IMG/VR virus record: IMGVR_UViG_3300037541_000077
Span: 1 to 44,101 of that record
Origin: a virus
DNA length: 44,101 nucleotides
Reading direction: 5' to 3' (one strand)
Positions 33,281 through 40,586 of the stretch are shown piece by piece. The notes under the pieces are model-generated. The model did no database searches and was not told the DNA's origin. It saw nothing but the letters and a program-made list of their open reading frames with translations. Position 1 is the first letter of the stretch, and each line of letters starts with the position of its first letter. A program made the position numbers and the translations under genes.

Positions 33281-34405
33281 TCAGAAAGCGGAAGGCGCAG
33301 TGCCACCCACATACAGCTCAACAGCAGCAGCGGGGTTCAGGTAGTCAGCACCCATGGCCAGACGGCCAAGGATCACGTCACCCTGGTAGATCACCGACAC
33401 GTCGCCGCTGGTCACTTGCACTTGAGGACCAATGGCCTCAACCACACCAGCAGCTTCCTTCTGGAAGATCAGACCGCAGGACTTGGTACCAACTTCAGCA
33501 GCAGTACCGTAGTCATTCTGGATACCGGTGGTAGCGGGGCTAGCGTTATCCAGAGCAGGGTTCACGAAGCTACCCAGGTTGCCAGGAGCAGTTTCGCCGG
33601 TGGTACCGCCGTAAGCAGCACCGTAGTTACCCAGGAACGGAATGTTCATGGACTTGTAGATCTTGATACCGGCGATCTCGATGATGCCGTTACCATTCTG
33701 CAGGCTATCACCTTGCACGTCACGATTCACCAGACCGTTAGAACCGATAGCTTGGATCAGAGCGTAGTACTGGCGGGGGTTCAGAACACCCACACGACCA
33801 TCAGAGGTTACACCCTTTTCATCCATAGCAGCAGCAGCGTCATAGAACGCAGCCACCAGAGCAGCGGAATCAAAAGCATCAGAATCGTTGGCAGAAGAGC
33901 CAACACGAATCTGGGTACCACCAGGCTCAACGAAGCTGGCCTTGGTGATGGGGCTAGCAGAACGAGCACCACGAGCGATAGCACGGAAGATATAACGGTC
34001 ATACTTCTCAGCGAGAGCATAACCAATCTTGCGGCTGATTTCGCTACGCAGGTCGTAGTGCGAAAGCACCTCATCCAGTTCGTACACGAAAGCCGAGCTG
34101 ATCAGAAGGTCATCACAGGTGATGGTCTTCTCAGCCACCGGAGGTGCACCATCGGTGTTACCCAGGATGCTGTTGCCGGGGGTGTGATACTCAGCCGTGG
34201 TACGACCAGTATAGATGAACTGCAGGCTCTTGCCACCCTTGAGGGTGCGCTTCATCACCAGATCACGAGCAATCGACTCGCGCTGGAAGCCTTTGAACAT
34301 TTCACCCGAAAACAGTTTCAGGTAAAGAGCACGGGCATCGCCCGCACCATTAGATTGACCAGGGCGCGTAAGCAGCGCCGGGTCAGCACTAGATTGATGA
34401 GCCAT
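33281..34405 (-). CDS. Major capsid protein (T7 gp10-like)
   Basis: 374 aa, HK97-type capsid subunit. T7-like landmarks: KLFSGEMFKGFQRESIARDL in the N-terminal part, LQFIYTGRTTAEYHTPG, and the helix region SHYDLRSEISRKIGYALAEK. The C-terminal part (VSVIYQGDVILGRLAMGADY) is the usual end of cyanopodovirus capsid proteins. It lies after the LAGLIDADG gene and psbA rather than directly after the scaffold gene, and is followed by a strong terminator. The ATG is preceded by an A-rich leader without Shine-Dalgarno. Confidence 0.97.
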   Translation of the reverse strand: MAHQSSADPALLTRPGQSNGAGDARALYLKLFSGEMFKGFQRESIARDLVMKRTLKGGKSLQFIYTGRTTAEYHTPGNSILGNTDGAPPVAEKTITCDDLLISSAFVYELDEVLSHYDLRSEISRKIGYALAEKYDRYIFRAIARGARSASPITKASFVEPGGTQIRVGSSANDSDAFDSAALVAAFYDAAAAMDEKGVTSDGRVGVLNPRQYYALIQAIGSNGLVNRDVQGDSLQNGNGIIEIAGIKIYKSMNIPFLGNYGAAYGGTTGETAPGNLGSFVNPALDNASPATTGIQNDYGTAAEVGTKSCGLIFQKEAAGVVEAIGPQVQVTSGDVSVIYQGDVILGRLAMGADYLNPAAAVELYVGGTAPSAF

Positions 34406-34432
34406 TGTTTTTTTTTAGTTAAGAGAAAGTTA

Positions 34433-34723
34433 TTATACTAACTCTAAACTGTCTAGAATGTTTAGAGCTTTATAGGCTCTCCGGTTTCCAAAAAACGGAA
34501 GCATCAGTGTCAAACATTTTATTACATCATGTTTATTACCAACTGCCCAACGCCAAGTAGGCTTGACATTTGGACGTTCTCGGTAGTAAACATTTCCGCA
34601 ATTCATAATGTCCCAGAATTTAGCAATAACATCTTTATCAGTCATCTCTATTTCTAGTTTTTTACGCACTGTGCCCTCGCCTTCAAAGAGACCAGATGCC
34701 CACGCAATCATTTTTGGATCCAT
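34433..34723 (-). CDS. LAGLIDADG-type homing endonuclease, free-standing
   Basis: 96 aa from MDPKMIAWASGLFEGEGTVR at 34723. WASGLFEGEGT is a single LAGLIDADG motif with the acidic metal-binding position, so the protein would act as a dimer. The rest (EMTDKDVIAKFWDIMNCGNV) follows the usual pattern of this family. The later start avoids an unlikely leader. It sits directly downstream of psbA and upstream of the capsid gene with no intron sign in psbA. It is unusually short; whether it is active cannot be judged. Confidence 0.8.
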   Translation of the reverse strand: MDPKMIAWASGLFEGEGTVRKKLEIEMTDKDVIAKFWDIMNCGNVYYRERPNVKPTWRWAVGNKHDVIKCLTLMLPFFGNRRAYKALNILDSLELV

Positions 34724-34839
34724 TGTTATTTTTTGTAGCGTTAGGGTGCTACACACCGCTAGCGGCGAAGGGTGTCCTCGTAAGGGCCAACGCCAATAGG
34801 AAGGGGATCCGACTCTGAGGTGTCCCCAACCTTATTAAA
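34724..34839 (-). other. Gap between psbA and the endonuclease gene
   Basis: 116 nt without a gene. Contains inverted pairs on the transcript: GGGGA..TCCCC and GTAGC/GCTAC, but no T tract. A capsid-gene promoter might be expected here; no copy of the 21-bp candidate promoter was found. Confidence 0.4.
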
Positions 34840-35919
34840 TTAACCGATGATCGGTGCAGTCAAAGCCACAGGAGTGGTTTCAGCTGCAGCAAGATCAAGC
34901 GGGAAGTTGTGTGCATTCCGTTCGTGCATTACCTCAAAGCCAAGACCAGCTCGGTTGAGGATGTCTGCCCAGGTGTTAATGACGTTGCCTTGGTTATCAA
35001 GGAGTGATTGGTTAAAGTTAAAACCATTTAGGTTAAACGCCATAGTACTTACTCCAAGTGCAGCAAACCAAATGCCAACCACAGGCCAAGCAGCGAGGAA
35101 AAAGTGAAGACTACGGCTGTTATTAAAGGAAGCGTACTGGAAGATAAGCCTACCAAAGTAGCCGTGAGCAGCGACAATGTTATAAGTCTCTTCCTCTTGT
35201 CCAAACTTGTACCCATAGTTCTGGCTTTCCGTTTCAGTAGTTTCACGCACAAGCGAGGATGTAACAAGCGAACCATGCATTGCACTGAATAGCGATCCAC
35301 CAAACACACCAGCAACACCCAACATATGGAAGGGGTGCATGAGAATGTTATGTTCGGCTTGGAACACCAGCATGTAGTTAAAGGTTCCCGAAATGCCCAA
35401 AGGCATAGCATCGGAGAACGAACCTTGACCAAACGGATAGACCAAAAATACTGCGGAAGCGGCGGCGACAGGAGCAGAATACGCGACAAAGATCCAGGGA
35501 CGCATCCCTAGTCGATAGCTAAGTTCCCACTCTCGTCCCATGTAAGCATAGATGCCAATGAGGAAGTGGAAGACTGTGAGCTGAAATGGACCCCCGTTGT
35601 AGAGCCATTCATCAAGTGAATTAGCTTCCCAAATTGGGTAGAAGTGTAGTCCGATGGCGTTGCTGCTCGGAATGACGGCTCCCGATATGATGTTGTTTCC
35701 ATAAAGAAGACTCCCGGATACGGGCTCACGGATGCCATCAATATCGACAGGAGGAGCCGCAACGAATGCAATGATGAAGCAGATGGTGGCGGCAAGAAGA
35801 CACGGAATCATCAGTGTCCCAAACCAGCCAATATAAAGACGGTTGTTAGTGCTGGTTACCCAGCCACAAAAACGGTCCCAGTTAGACTGAGACCGAGGAG
35901 CTGCAAGAATAGCAGTCAT
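34840..35919 (-). CDS. psbA: Photosystem II reaction centre protein D1
   Basis: 359 aa, full length and uninterrupted, including the C-terminal stretch that host protease removes ([20 protein letters not shown]). Key segments are present: [17 protein letters not shown] with Glu at residue 130 (the D1:2, high-light type residue), the redox Tyr in [10 protein letters not shown], and the QB-site region. Role: replaces photodamaged host D1 so that photosynthesis supplies energy during infection. It follows the RlpA-like gene by 8 nt, in the late structural block. Confidence 0.99.
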   Translation of the reverse strand: MTAILAAPRSQSNWDRFCGWVTSTNNRLYIGWFGTLMIPCLLAATICFIIAFVAAPPVDIDGIREPVSGSLLYGNNIISGAVIPSSNAIGLHFYPIWEANSLDEWLYNGGPFQLTVFHFLIGIYAYMGREWELSYRLGMRPWIFVAYSAPVAAASAVFLVYPFGQGSFSDAMPLGISGTFNYMLVFQAEHNILMHPFHMLGVAGVFGGSLFSAMHGSLVTSSLVRETTETESQNYGYKFGQEEETYNIVAAHGYFGRLIFQYASFNNSRSLHFFLAAWPVVGIWFAALGVSTMAFNLNGFNFNQSLLDNQGNVINTWADILNRAGLGFEVMHERNAHNFPLDLAAAETTPVALTAPIIG

Positions 35920-35927
35920 AGTTGAAG

Positions 35928-36224
35928 TTAGTTAAGACGAGTTACTTGAACCCTTCCAACTCCAGAGTTAGTGAGACCGATTCGATCAGCCGCACCTTTA
36001 CTGAGATCGATTGCCCTATTACCATGATAGGGACCACGATCATTGACCCGAACAACGGCACACCGTTTGAAACAAACTTTAAGTTTAGTTCCAAAAGGGA
36101 GTGTCTTGTGCGCTGCAGTAAGGCCGTTTTGATTGTATCGCTCACCATTGGCGGTGAGGTTTCCGTGGAAGCCAGGACCGTACCAACTGGTGATCACCGA
36201 CAGAGTAGTTAGAATAGGAAGCAT
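35928..36224 (-). CDS. RlpA-like double-psi beta-barrel protein
   Basis: 98 aa consisting almost only of the RlpA-type barrel: [57 protein letters not shown] with the conserved Asp of the active site. Bacterial RlpA proteins cleave peptidoglycan lacking stem peptides. The N terminus is only a short hydrophobic segment ([11 protein letters not shown]), not a lipoprotein signal. Immediately upstream of psbA, away from the lysis genes. It could be a virion- or lysis-related wall enzyme (inference). Confidence 0.88.
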   Translation of the reverse strand: MLPILTTLSVITSWYGPGFHGNLTANGERYNQNGLTAAHKTLPFGTKLKVCFKRCAVVRVNDRGPYHGNRAIDLSKGAADRIGLTNSGVGRVQVTRLN

Positions 36225-36265
36225 AATTAAAAAGCAAAGAACTTTTATATTGCTTACGCCTACAA

Positions 36266-36296
36266 TTCCGCCAATACACGCGCAGTATTGACGGAA
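36266..36296. repeat. 12-bp inverted repeat upstream of the RlpA-like gene
   Basis: TTCCGTCAATAC, 7-nt loop, GTATTGGCGGAA on the minus strand: 12 pairs including one T-G. No T tract follows, so it may be a processing or stabilising hairpin rather than a terminator. It separates the small basic proteins from the RlpA-psbA unit. Confidence 0.5.
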
Positions 36297-36305
36297 CTAC
36301 CAATA

Positions 36306-36455
36306 CTACTTTTTCTTAGCAGTTTTAGCTGCTTGCTTAAATTGTTTAGCAGTGGGTGCACCAGCAGTACCTGCCTTACGCATCTTCTCACCACTACCTT
36401 TGGCAATACGCTCACGCTTGGCGTGAATGTTTGCATAGAGACCAGGCTTAGCCAT
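36306..36455 (-). CDS. Small basic hypothetical protein, 49 aa
   Basis: Reads MAKPGLYANIHAKRERIAKG and ends AAKTAKKK. Strongly basic. Proteins with the same opening are, as I remember, common in cyanophage structural regions, without known function. ATG at 36455 directly follows the stop of the 79-aa gene. DNA or scaffold contact is plausible from the charge only. Confidence 0.7.
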   Translation of the reverse strand: MAKPGLYANIHAKRERIAKGSGEKMRKAGTAGAPTAKQFKQAAKTAKKK

Positions 36456-36695
36456 TTAACATTTCCACTTACGAAGGGCTAGTGCTTTACGAGTAGGTCT
36501 ACCTTTCTCATCTTTCATTGGACCTTTAACACCAGACATGCGGGCACAGAAGCTACGCTTACGTGGACCGCCTTCTGGTTGAGGAGCCTTGAGATTAGAG
36601 CCAGTCTCTCGATTATATTTAGCACGACCAGCAGCCGTTAGGCCGCCGGTACGTGATTTGTGTTTTCCAATTTTAAGGCTAACACTATTAGCCAT
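36456..36695 (-). CDS. Small basic protein, DUF6321-like
   Basis: 79 aa, Lys/Arg-rich, with the conserved pattern RTGGLTAAGRAKYNRETGSN, RKRSFCARMSGVKGPM and a terminal LALRKWKC. I associate this with DUF6321 (from memory), a family of unknown function widespread in marine phages. Its ATG overlaps the preceding stop as TAATG. Placed between hli and psbA in the assembly block. Confidence 0.75.
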   Translation of the reverse strand: MANSVSLKIGKHKSRTGGLTAAGRAKYNRETGSNLKAPQPEGGPRKRSFCARMSGVKGPMKDEKGRPTRKALALRKWKC

Positions 36696-36808
36696 TACTT
36701 CTTTGGTTTTTTGTTCTGAATCTGTTTGCTAGTTTTAACAGCCTCTTTTTTAGCTGCAGCTTTACCAGCAGGAGTATAAGGATACTCCTTGTTTCCAACT
36801 TTAGGCAT
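36695..36808 (-). CDS. Small basic hypothetical protein, 37 aa
   Basis: Reads MPKVGNKEYPYTPAGKAAAK and ends QNKKPKK. One third of the residues are Lys. Linked to hli upstream and the 79-aa gene downstream by TAATG overlaps on both sides, which argues that it is translated. Function unknown. Confidence 0.65.
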   Translation of the reverse strand: MPKVGNKEYPYTPAGKAAAKKEAVKTSKQIQNKKPKK

Positions 36809-36981
36809 TACCAAATACCGGGGATAATTTGACCAGTCAGCGCGTAAGCACCAATAGCAGCCACGAAGCCAAGCATAGCCAAGCGACCATTGAGTAGTTC
36901 AGCACGTTCGTTGTGAGGCACGGTGTAGTTGTGATCAGTGTACATGGGAGGTTCGATGGGCCAGATGTTAGTGTCGTTCAT
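36808..36981 (-). CDS. hli: High-light inducible protein (HLIP)
   Basis: 57 aa, one membrane helix with the chlorophyll-binding signature ERAELLNGRLAMLGF followed by VAAIGAYALTGQIIPGIW. HLIPs bind chlorophyll and carotenoid in the thylakoid and protect photosystem II and newly made D1 from excess light. Start ATG 36981 overlaps the scaffold stop as TAATG, so it is translationally coupled to a morphogenesis gene. Confidence 0.95.
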   Translation of the reverse strand: MNDTNIWPIEPPMYTDHNYTVPHNERAELLNGRLAMLGFVAAIGAYALTGQIIPGIW

Positions 36982-37763
36982 TAAAATTCAATGTCAGATC
37001 GTTCAAGTTTATCGATAACGTCCTGTCGATAGGCAGGATCATTGTCATAGCGACGATCAGCCATTGCACGTACCAGTTCAGCCTGACTACGGAACACGTC
37101 TTGTGAACGAGCAGGTTTACCAGTCAGCATGTTTCCTTCAACACCCATGGAATCAGTATAGCGATAGTACAGTGCCTGTAGAGCAAGTTGGATAGCGTTG
37201 GTATTACCTGATTCAACAAGAGAATCAAATGCTTCAATCTCACCTTCGCTAAAGTTTTCAGCAGCCCAACTGGTAAGTTGATTGTAAGCGGCTTGGCCAC
37301 CTACCATGTTCTGCAGTTGGTTGACTTCTTGATTACTCAACTCCCGTCCAGATACGGATGGAGTATTTTCTTGCATCTCAAAATAAGCTTTCACTAGATC
37401 TTGAGATGACATTTGAGAGAATGCATCAAGAGTTTCTTGACTCAGTTCTCCGTTCTTAGAATACTCTTCACCCGCAAGTGAAAGAAGACCAGAGAAATCT
37501 TCATAGTCCCGACTCTCTTCTTCAGCTGGTTCCTCATCGGCAGGTTCTTCTTCAGATTCCTCACGAGAGTTACCACCCAGTTTCTTCTCCAGCTCCATAT
37601 AAGCTTTCTCAAGATCCTGAGCGTTCTTGTATTTACCAGCCAGCATACCCTCATGTTGAGCCATAAGCTCTTCGCCCAGGGCAAGGGATTCTGCTTCGTC
37701 GGATTCAATTGACGACATTACTTCTGCATCAGGAGTAGCATCGTAACTCAAAATTTCAGCCAT
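36981..37763 (-). CDS. Capsid assembly / scaffolding protein (T7 gp9-like)
   Basis: 260 aa, very acidic, with no predicted fold beyond helices: N-terminal Glu-rich region (SREESEEEPADEEPAEEESR) and a C-terminal AELVRAMADRRYDNDPAYRQ that matches the end of T7-like scaffold proteins. Position directly after the portal gene as in T7. Guides assembly of the capsid shell and leaves before DNA packaging is complete. Confidence 0.92.
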   Translation of the reverse strand: MAEILSYDATPDAEVMSSIESDEAESLALGEELMAQHEGMLAGKYKNAQDLEKAYMELEKKLGGNSREESEEEPADEEPAEEESRDYEDFSGLLSLAGEEYSKNGELSQETLDAFSQMSSQDLVKAYFEMQENTPSVSGRELSNQEVNQLQNMVGGQAAYNQLTSWAAENFSEGEIEAFDSLVESGNTNAIQLALQALYYRYTDSMGVEGNMLTGKPARSQDVFRSQAELVRAMADRRYDNDPAYRQDVIDKLERSDIEF

Positions 37764-37769
37764 AAAAAG

Positions 37770-39350
37770 TTATTGCATTGGTGGAGCGGCTTGTTGACTG
37801 TTCAGGTATTGAGAAACAGCTTCTTCCGCATTAGGGTTCTTGGATGGGTCAGCCATGGGAACCTTCAACATATCAGGCAGCTGTTGCATTTGCATCATCT
37901 GCTGTTGTTGACCCATAGCTTGTTGACGTTCAGCAGTACGCTGATCAACAGACTTAACAAGATTCAGTACATCAATACCTTGTGCAGCTGCCAAGCGTTT
38001 GATAGCTTCATCTGCATTGATGAATTGAAGCATCTGGTCAGGACCAAGTGCTTGAGAGATAGTCGCAATGAAGGTGGTGAGAGACTCACGATCTTGACCA
38101 CGACCAAGGGCGTTGATACCAGCAACAATGGTTGGGTTCACCAGATCCTTAGGAATCCGGGGAAGTTCACCAGAACGTTGCAGTACCAGCAACTTACGAT
38201 TGAGATAAGGGATAAGGAACTCAACAGTCAACAGGGAGAACAATCCTCCAAGTTGTTGTTCCAGTTCCATCTGAGTGAGGCGAACCTCTTCCGCTGTAGT
38301 GCGTTCAGATTGACGAACAGTAAGCACAAGGAATGCTTCTGCAACACGTCGTTCAAGAGTAGCAGCAAGATTAGCTGCAGTACTGAAGTCAGCGGTTTTA
38401 CCTACTTGGATAACACCGATGTCTTCTGGCCGTCCTTGAACGATCGCACCGTTGCCTGCCTGGGCTATGGTGGCCGGTTTGGTGGTGCTTGAGGGTGATA
38501 CCACGAAGACGACCTTAGCGGCTGCTGCAGAGCCTTCTACGAGGGACTGAGAGAGTGCATCTAGGGACTTGAGATCACCCAAGAACTCTTCTACTCTACC
38601 TCGTCCATAGTTCTCACCGTCTACGGTATTGAATCGAAGGACTAGCCAAGGGTTAGCATCTGTAGGTGCTTTGCCTTCAGTACCTGCGATACGCTTACCG
38701 TAGGCTTCTTGATGCCACAGCCAACGATTATTATCAAGACGAACGTGAGTATAAACCTCTACGTCATCTTCATGAGCATAGCTACGATCATTGACTTGAT
38801 TATCTTTTTCTTGCAACTCCTTAGGGAGAAGCTTTTTGTTAATCAGTTCTTTGGTGACGATCTCAATTACGTTACCATTACCATCCCGTTCCACTACATA
38901 GCGGCTCAATGGATAATGCTTAAGCCCATCCTTACCCATGTAAATCAACGCATTACCACCAACAACAAGATGTTTGATGGCTTGGTGAACAACGACACGA
39001 TCACTAGAAGCAGCAATCGAGTCCATCACCATGCGTTCAATCTTAGCAAAACTCAGGTCAAGTTCAGAACGGATCTCAGCAGGCAACTCAGTGCCAAGCT
39101 TATCATCACGAATCTGAAGTTTAAAGAAAGTAGTTTGAGGGGGAAGCAGAGCAAGCATAAGCTTAGCTGCCAATGTAACTACTGACTTAGCGCCTACCGA
39201 TTGCCAAGGTTGCTTAAGGGTTTTGTGGGTAATCCTAAACTCATCACGTTGGATAAGATAAGGAATCGTAAGCTCAGAGCATTCAACTGCAGTTTGGAGA
39301 AAGTTAGTACGGTAACTACTTAGATGATCGTACCTTGATTTAGCGTCCAT
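37770..39350 (-). CDS. Portal / head-tail connector protein (T7 gp8-like)
   Basis: 526 aa, nearly identical in length to T7 gp8 (536 aa). Typical stretches: SVVTLAAKLMLALLPPQTTF, VVHQAIKHLVVGGNALIYMG, the RTTAEEVRLTQMELEQQLGG wing-crown helix and a Gln/Met-rich C terminus (QQQQMMQMQQLPDMLK). It forms the dodecameric ring through which DNA is packaged and ejected. Flanked by the gp7.3-like and scaffold genes. Confidence 0.97.
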   Translation of the reverse strand: MDAKSRYDHLSSYRTNFLQTAVECSELTIPYLIQRDEFRITHKTLKQPWQSVGAKSVVTLAAKLMLALLPPQTTFFKLQIRDDKLGTELPAEIRSELDLSFAKIERMVMDSIAASSDRVVVHQAIKHLVVGGNALIYMGKDGLKHYPLSRYVVERDGNGNVIEIVTKELINKKLLPKELQEKDNQVNDRSYAHEDDVEVYTHVRLDNNRWLWHQEAYGKRIAGTEGKAPTDANPWLVLRFNTVDGENYGRGRVEEFLGDLKSLDALSQSLVEGSAAAAKVVFVVSPSSTTKPATIAQAGNGAIVQGRPEDIGVIQVGKTADFSTAANLAATLERRVAEAFLVLTVRQSERTTAEEVRLTQMELEQQLGGLFSLLTVEFLIPYLNRKLLVLQRSGELPRIPKDLVNPTIVAGINALGRGQDRESLTTFIATISQALGPDQMLQFINADEAIKRLAAAQGIDVLNLVKSVDQRTAERQQAMGQQQQMMQMQQLPDMLKVPMADPSKNPNAEEAVSQYLNSQQAAPPMQ

Positions 39351-39354
39351 CTAA

Positions 39355-39711
39355 TTAACCAATGTTTACACCACTAATACCAGTACCAACATTAGTACTG
39401 AGATTAGTGCTAGGAGCACGATTGATGCGAAGAGAAGCTACACCAGTAGCTTTTCCAGCAGCCTTTTGTCTTGTACTCATCAAAGGAGTTGTAGCATCAG
39501 CAGCAGTTTTAACTTTAACTGGCTGTTTAGCAGATTCGACAATGGTAGTCAAAACTTCCTGCTGACGTTCTTCAGCTGCAGCTTGATAGGCCATCATCCT
39601 TTCTTCTTGAGCCTTTCTAAGTTTTTCAGCTTCTTGCCGCAAAGCTCCGGCTTCAGCTGCTGCACGCCTTTTCTCTTCTTCGATGTGATGTTGAGGCCGA
39701 CCGCCACACAT
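39355..39711 (-). CDS. Virion protein in T7 gp7.3 position
   Basis: 118 aa from MCGGRPQHHIEEEKRRAAAE at 39711, chosen over 39759 because GAGGA stands 8-9 nt upstream inside the end of the preceding gene. Contains a charged helix (LRQEAEKLRKAQEERMMAYQ) and a C terminus TNVGTGISGVNIG similar in style to the GGGINI end of T7 gp7.3, a small virion protein needed for tail assembly. Immediately upstream of the portal gene as in T7. Confidence 0.75.
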   Translation of the reverse strand: MCGGRPQHHIEEEKRRAAAEAGALRQEAEKLRKAQEERMMAYQAAAEERQQEVLTTIVESAKQPVKVKTAADATTPLMSTRQKAAGKATGVASLRINRAPSTNLSTNVGTGISGVNIG

Positions 39712-39715
39712 GATG

Positions 39716-39901
39716 TTAATCCTCGTTAGTAATTCGTGTACGAATCCACTCAACAACACTTACTTGTCCAGACCTATACATGATCTGATTAAGTGACGTG
39801 TCAGGAGTGGGGTTGAATGGTGGATAAAGATCCTCTAGCTCTTCCAACAACCGTTCAACAGTCAGGAGGTTAAGCGTATTGAGGGAGATTTGGGTTTGCA
39901 T
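39716..39901 (-). CDS. Small hypothetical protein after nrdB
   Basis: 61 aa from MQTQISLNTLNLLTVERLLE at 39901. It overlaps the end of the reductase beta gene by 32 nt. Acidic, helical, with a Pro/Tyr segment (DLYPPFNPTPD) in the middle. Its last codons contain the ribosome binding site of the gp7.3-like gene. The longer frame to 39964 was rejected. Function unknown. Confidence 0.6.
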   Translation of the reverse strand: MQTQISLNTLNLLTVERLLEELEDLYPPFNPTPDTSLNQIMYRSGQVSVVEWIRTRITNED

Positions 39902-40586
39902 GTTCAAAGAACGCTGGCATACGTGCTCGCTTTGTTTCGATAAGTTCAGGTGCTTTACCTTCATACATCAAGCGATCACTTGCATCCAGCCAAAATTTTT
40001 TGTTCAGATACTTATTGGAGTCTACCCCAGAAAGGGGTGACATTACCCAGTTGATAGTTGCTTTACGCAGTTTATCAAGAGAAGGAGAGAAATCAACCCC
40101 CAACTCACGACAAACAAGGCTATTGGTAGCAACATGAACTTGTTCATCACGACTAATGTCAGCACTTACAGTACGGAGACCAGCGTCTCCATTGAAGCGG
40201 AAGAAAGGAAGAAGAACAAAGAAGATAGCACGTTCAGCAACAAGTGCCTTGGCAATCGTGTGATCAGGGTGAGCAATCCACGCATCACGTAGACGCTTAG
40301 CTTCAGCTTCTGCCTGCTCATCAATGCCGATGGCGTTAGTAATGTAGGTCAGTGCAAGATCATGCTTCTCTTCATCCCTAATGTTGGATTCAAGAAGTTC
40401 TCGTGCAGCCTCAGGCACTTCTTTATTCAGTGTATCTTGAATGAAATCACCGACTGGCAATTCCATATGTCGAATGGCAAGTGCTCGATAGATAGTTTCT
40501 TCAGCACCATCAGCCAGTTTACCGGCAGTTGTTTGTACCGGAGTCCAAGTTCTTTTACGAGACAGTAGTTTTTGATAAGGGTTCAT
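39870..40586 (-). CDS. nrdB: Ribonucleotide reductase beta subunit (class I, short cyanophage type)
   Basis: 238 aa from the ATG at 40586, overlapping the alpha stop as ATGA. Ferritin-like four-helix protein with the expected metal ligands: two ExxH motifs (EEKH, Glu72/His75; EQVH, Glu148/His151), Glu118 in AERAIFF and an N-terminal Glu (about 29-30). The position of the radical-bearing Tyr, four residues after the first His, is Leu79. So this subunit probably uses another metal or radical chemistry. Much shorter than E. coli NrdB (376 aa). Adjacent alpha gene gives a complete enzyme. Confidence 0.88.
   Translation of the reverse strand: MNPYQKLLSRKRTWTPVQTTAGKLADGAEETIYRALAIRHMELPVGDFIQDTLNKEVPEAARELLESNIRDEEKHDLALTYITNAIGIDEQAEAEAKRLRDAWIAHPDHTIAKALVAERAIFFVLLPFFRFNGDAGLRTVSADISRDEQVHVATNSLVCRELGVDFSPSLDKLRKATINWVMSPLSGVDSNKYLNKKFWLDASDRLMYEGKAPELIETKRARMPAFFEHANPNLPQYA

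Noticed and set aside
34406-34436. TATAAT-like sequence before the capsid gene as a host promoter
   Set aside because: It overlaps the end of the endonuclease gene and lacks a -35 box; AT-rich chance match is likely.
33272-34441. 389-aa open frame on the plus strand over the major capsid gene
   Set aside because: It is antisense to a clearly real capsid gene, all other genes are on the minus strand, and it has no recognisable domain; it arises from codon bias.
35928-35937. TTAACTAA shared upstream of psbA and of the capsid gene as a regulatory repeat
   Set aside because: Before psbA it is simply the last codons and stop of the RlpA-like gene; the match is short and AT-rich.
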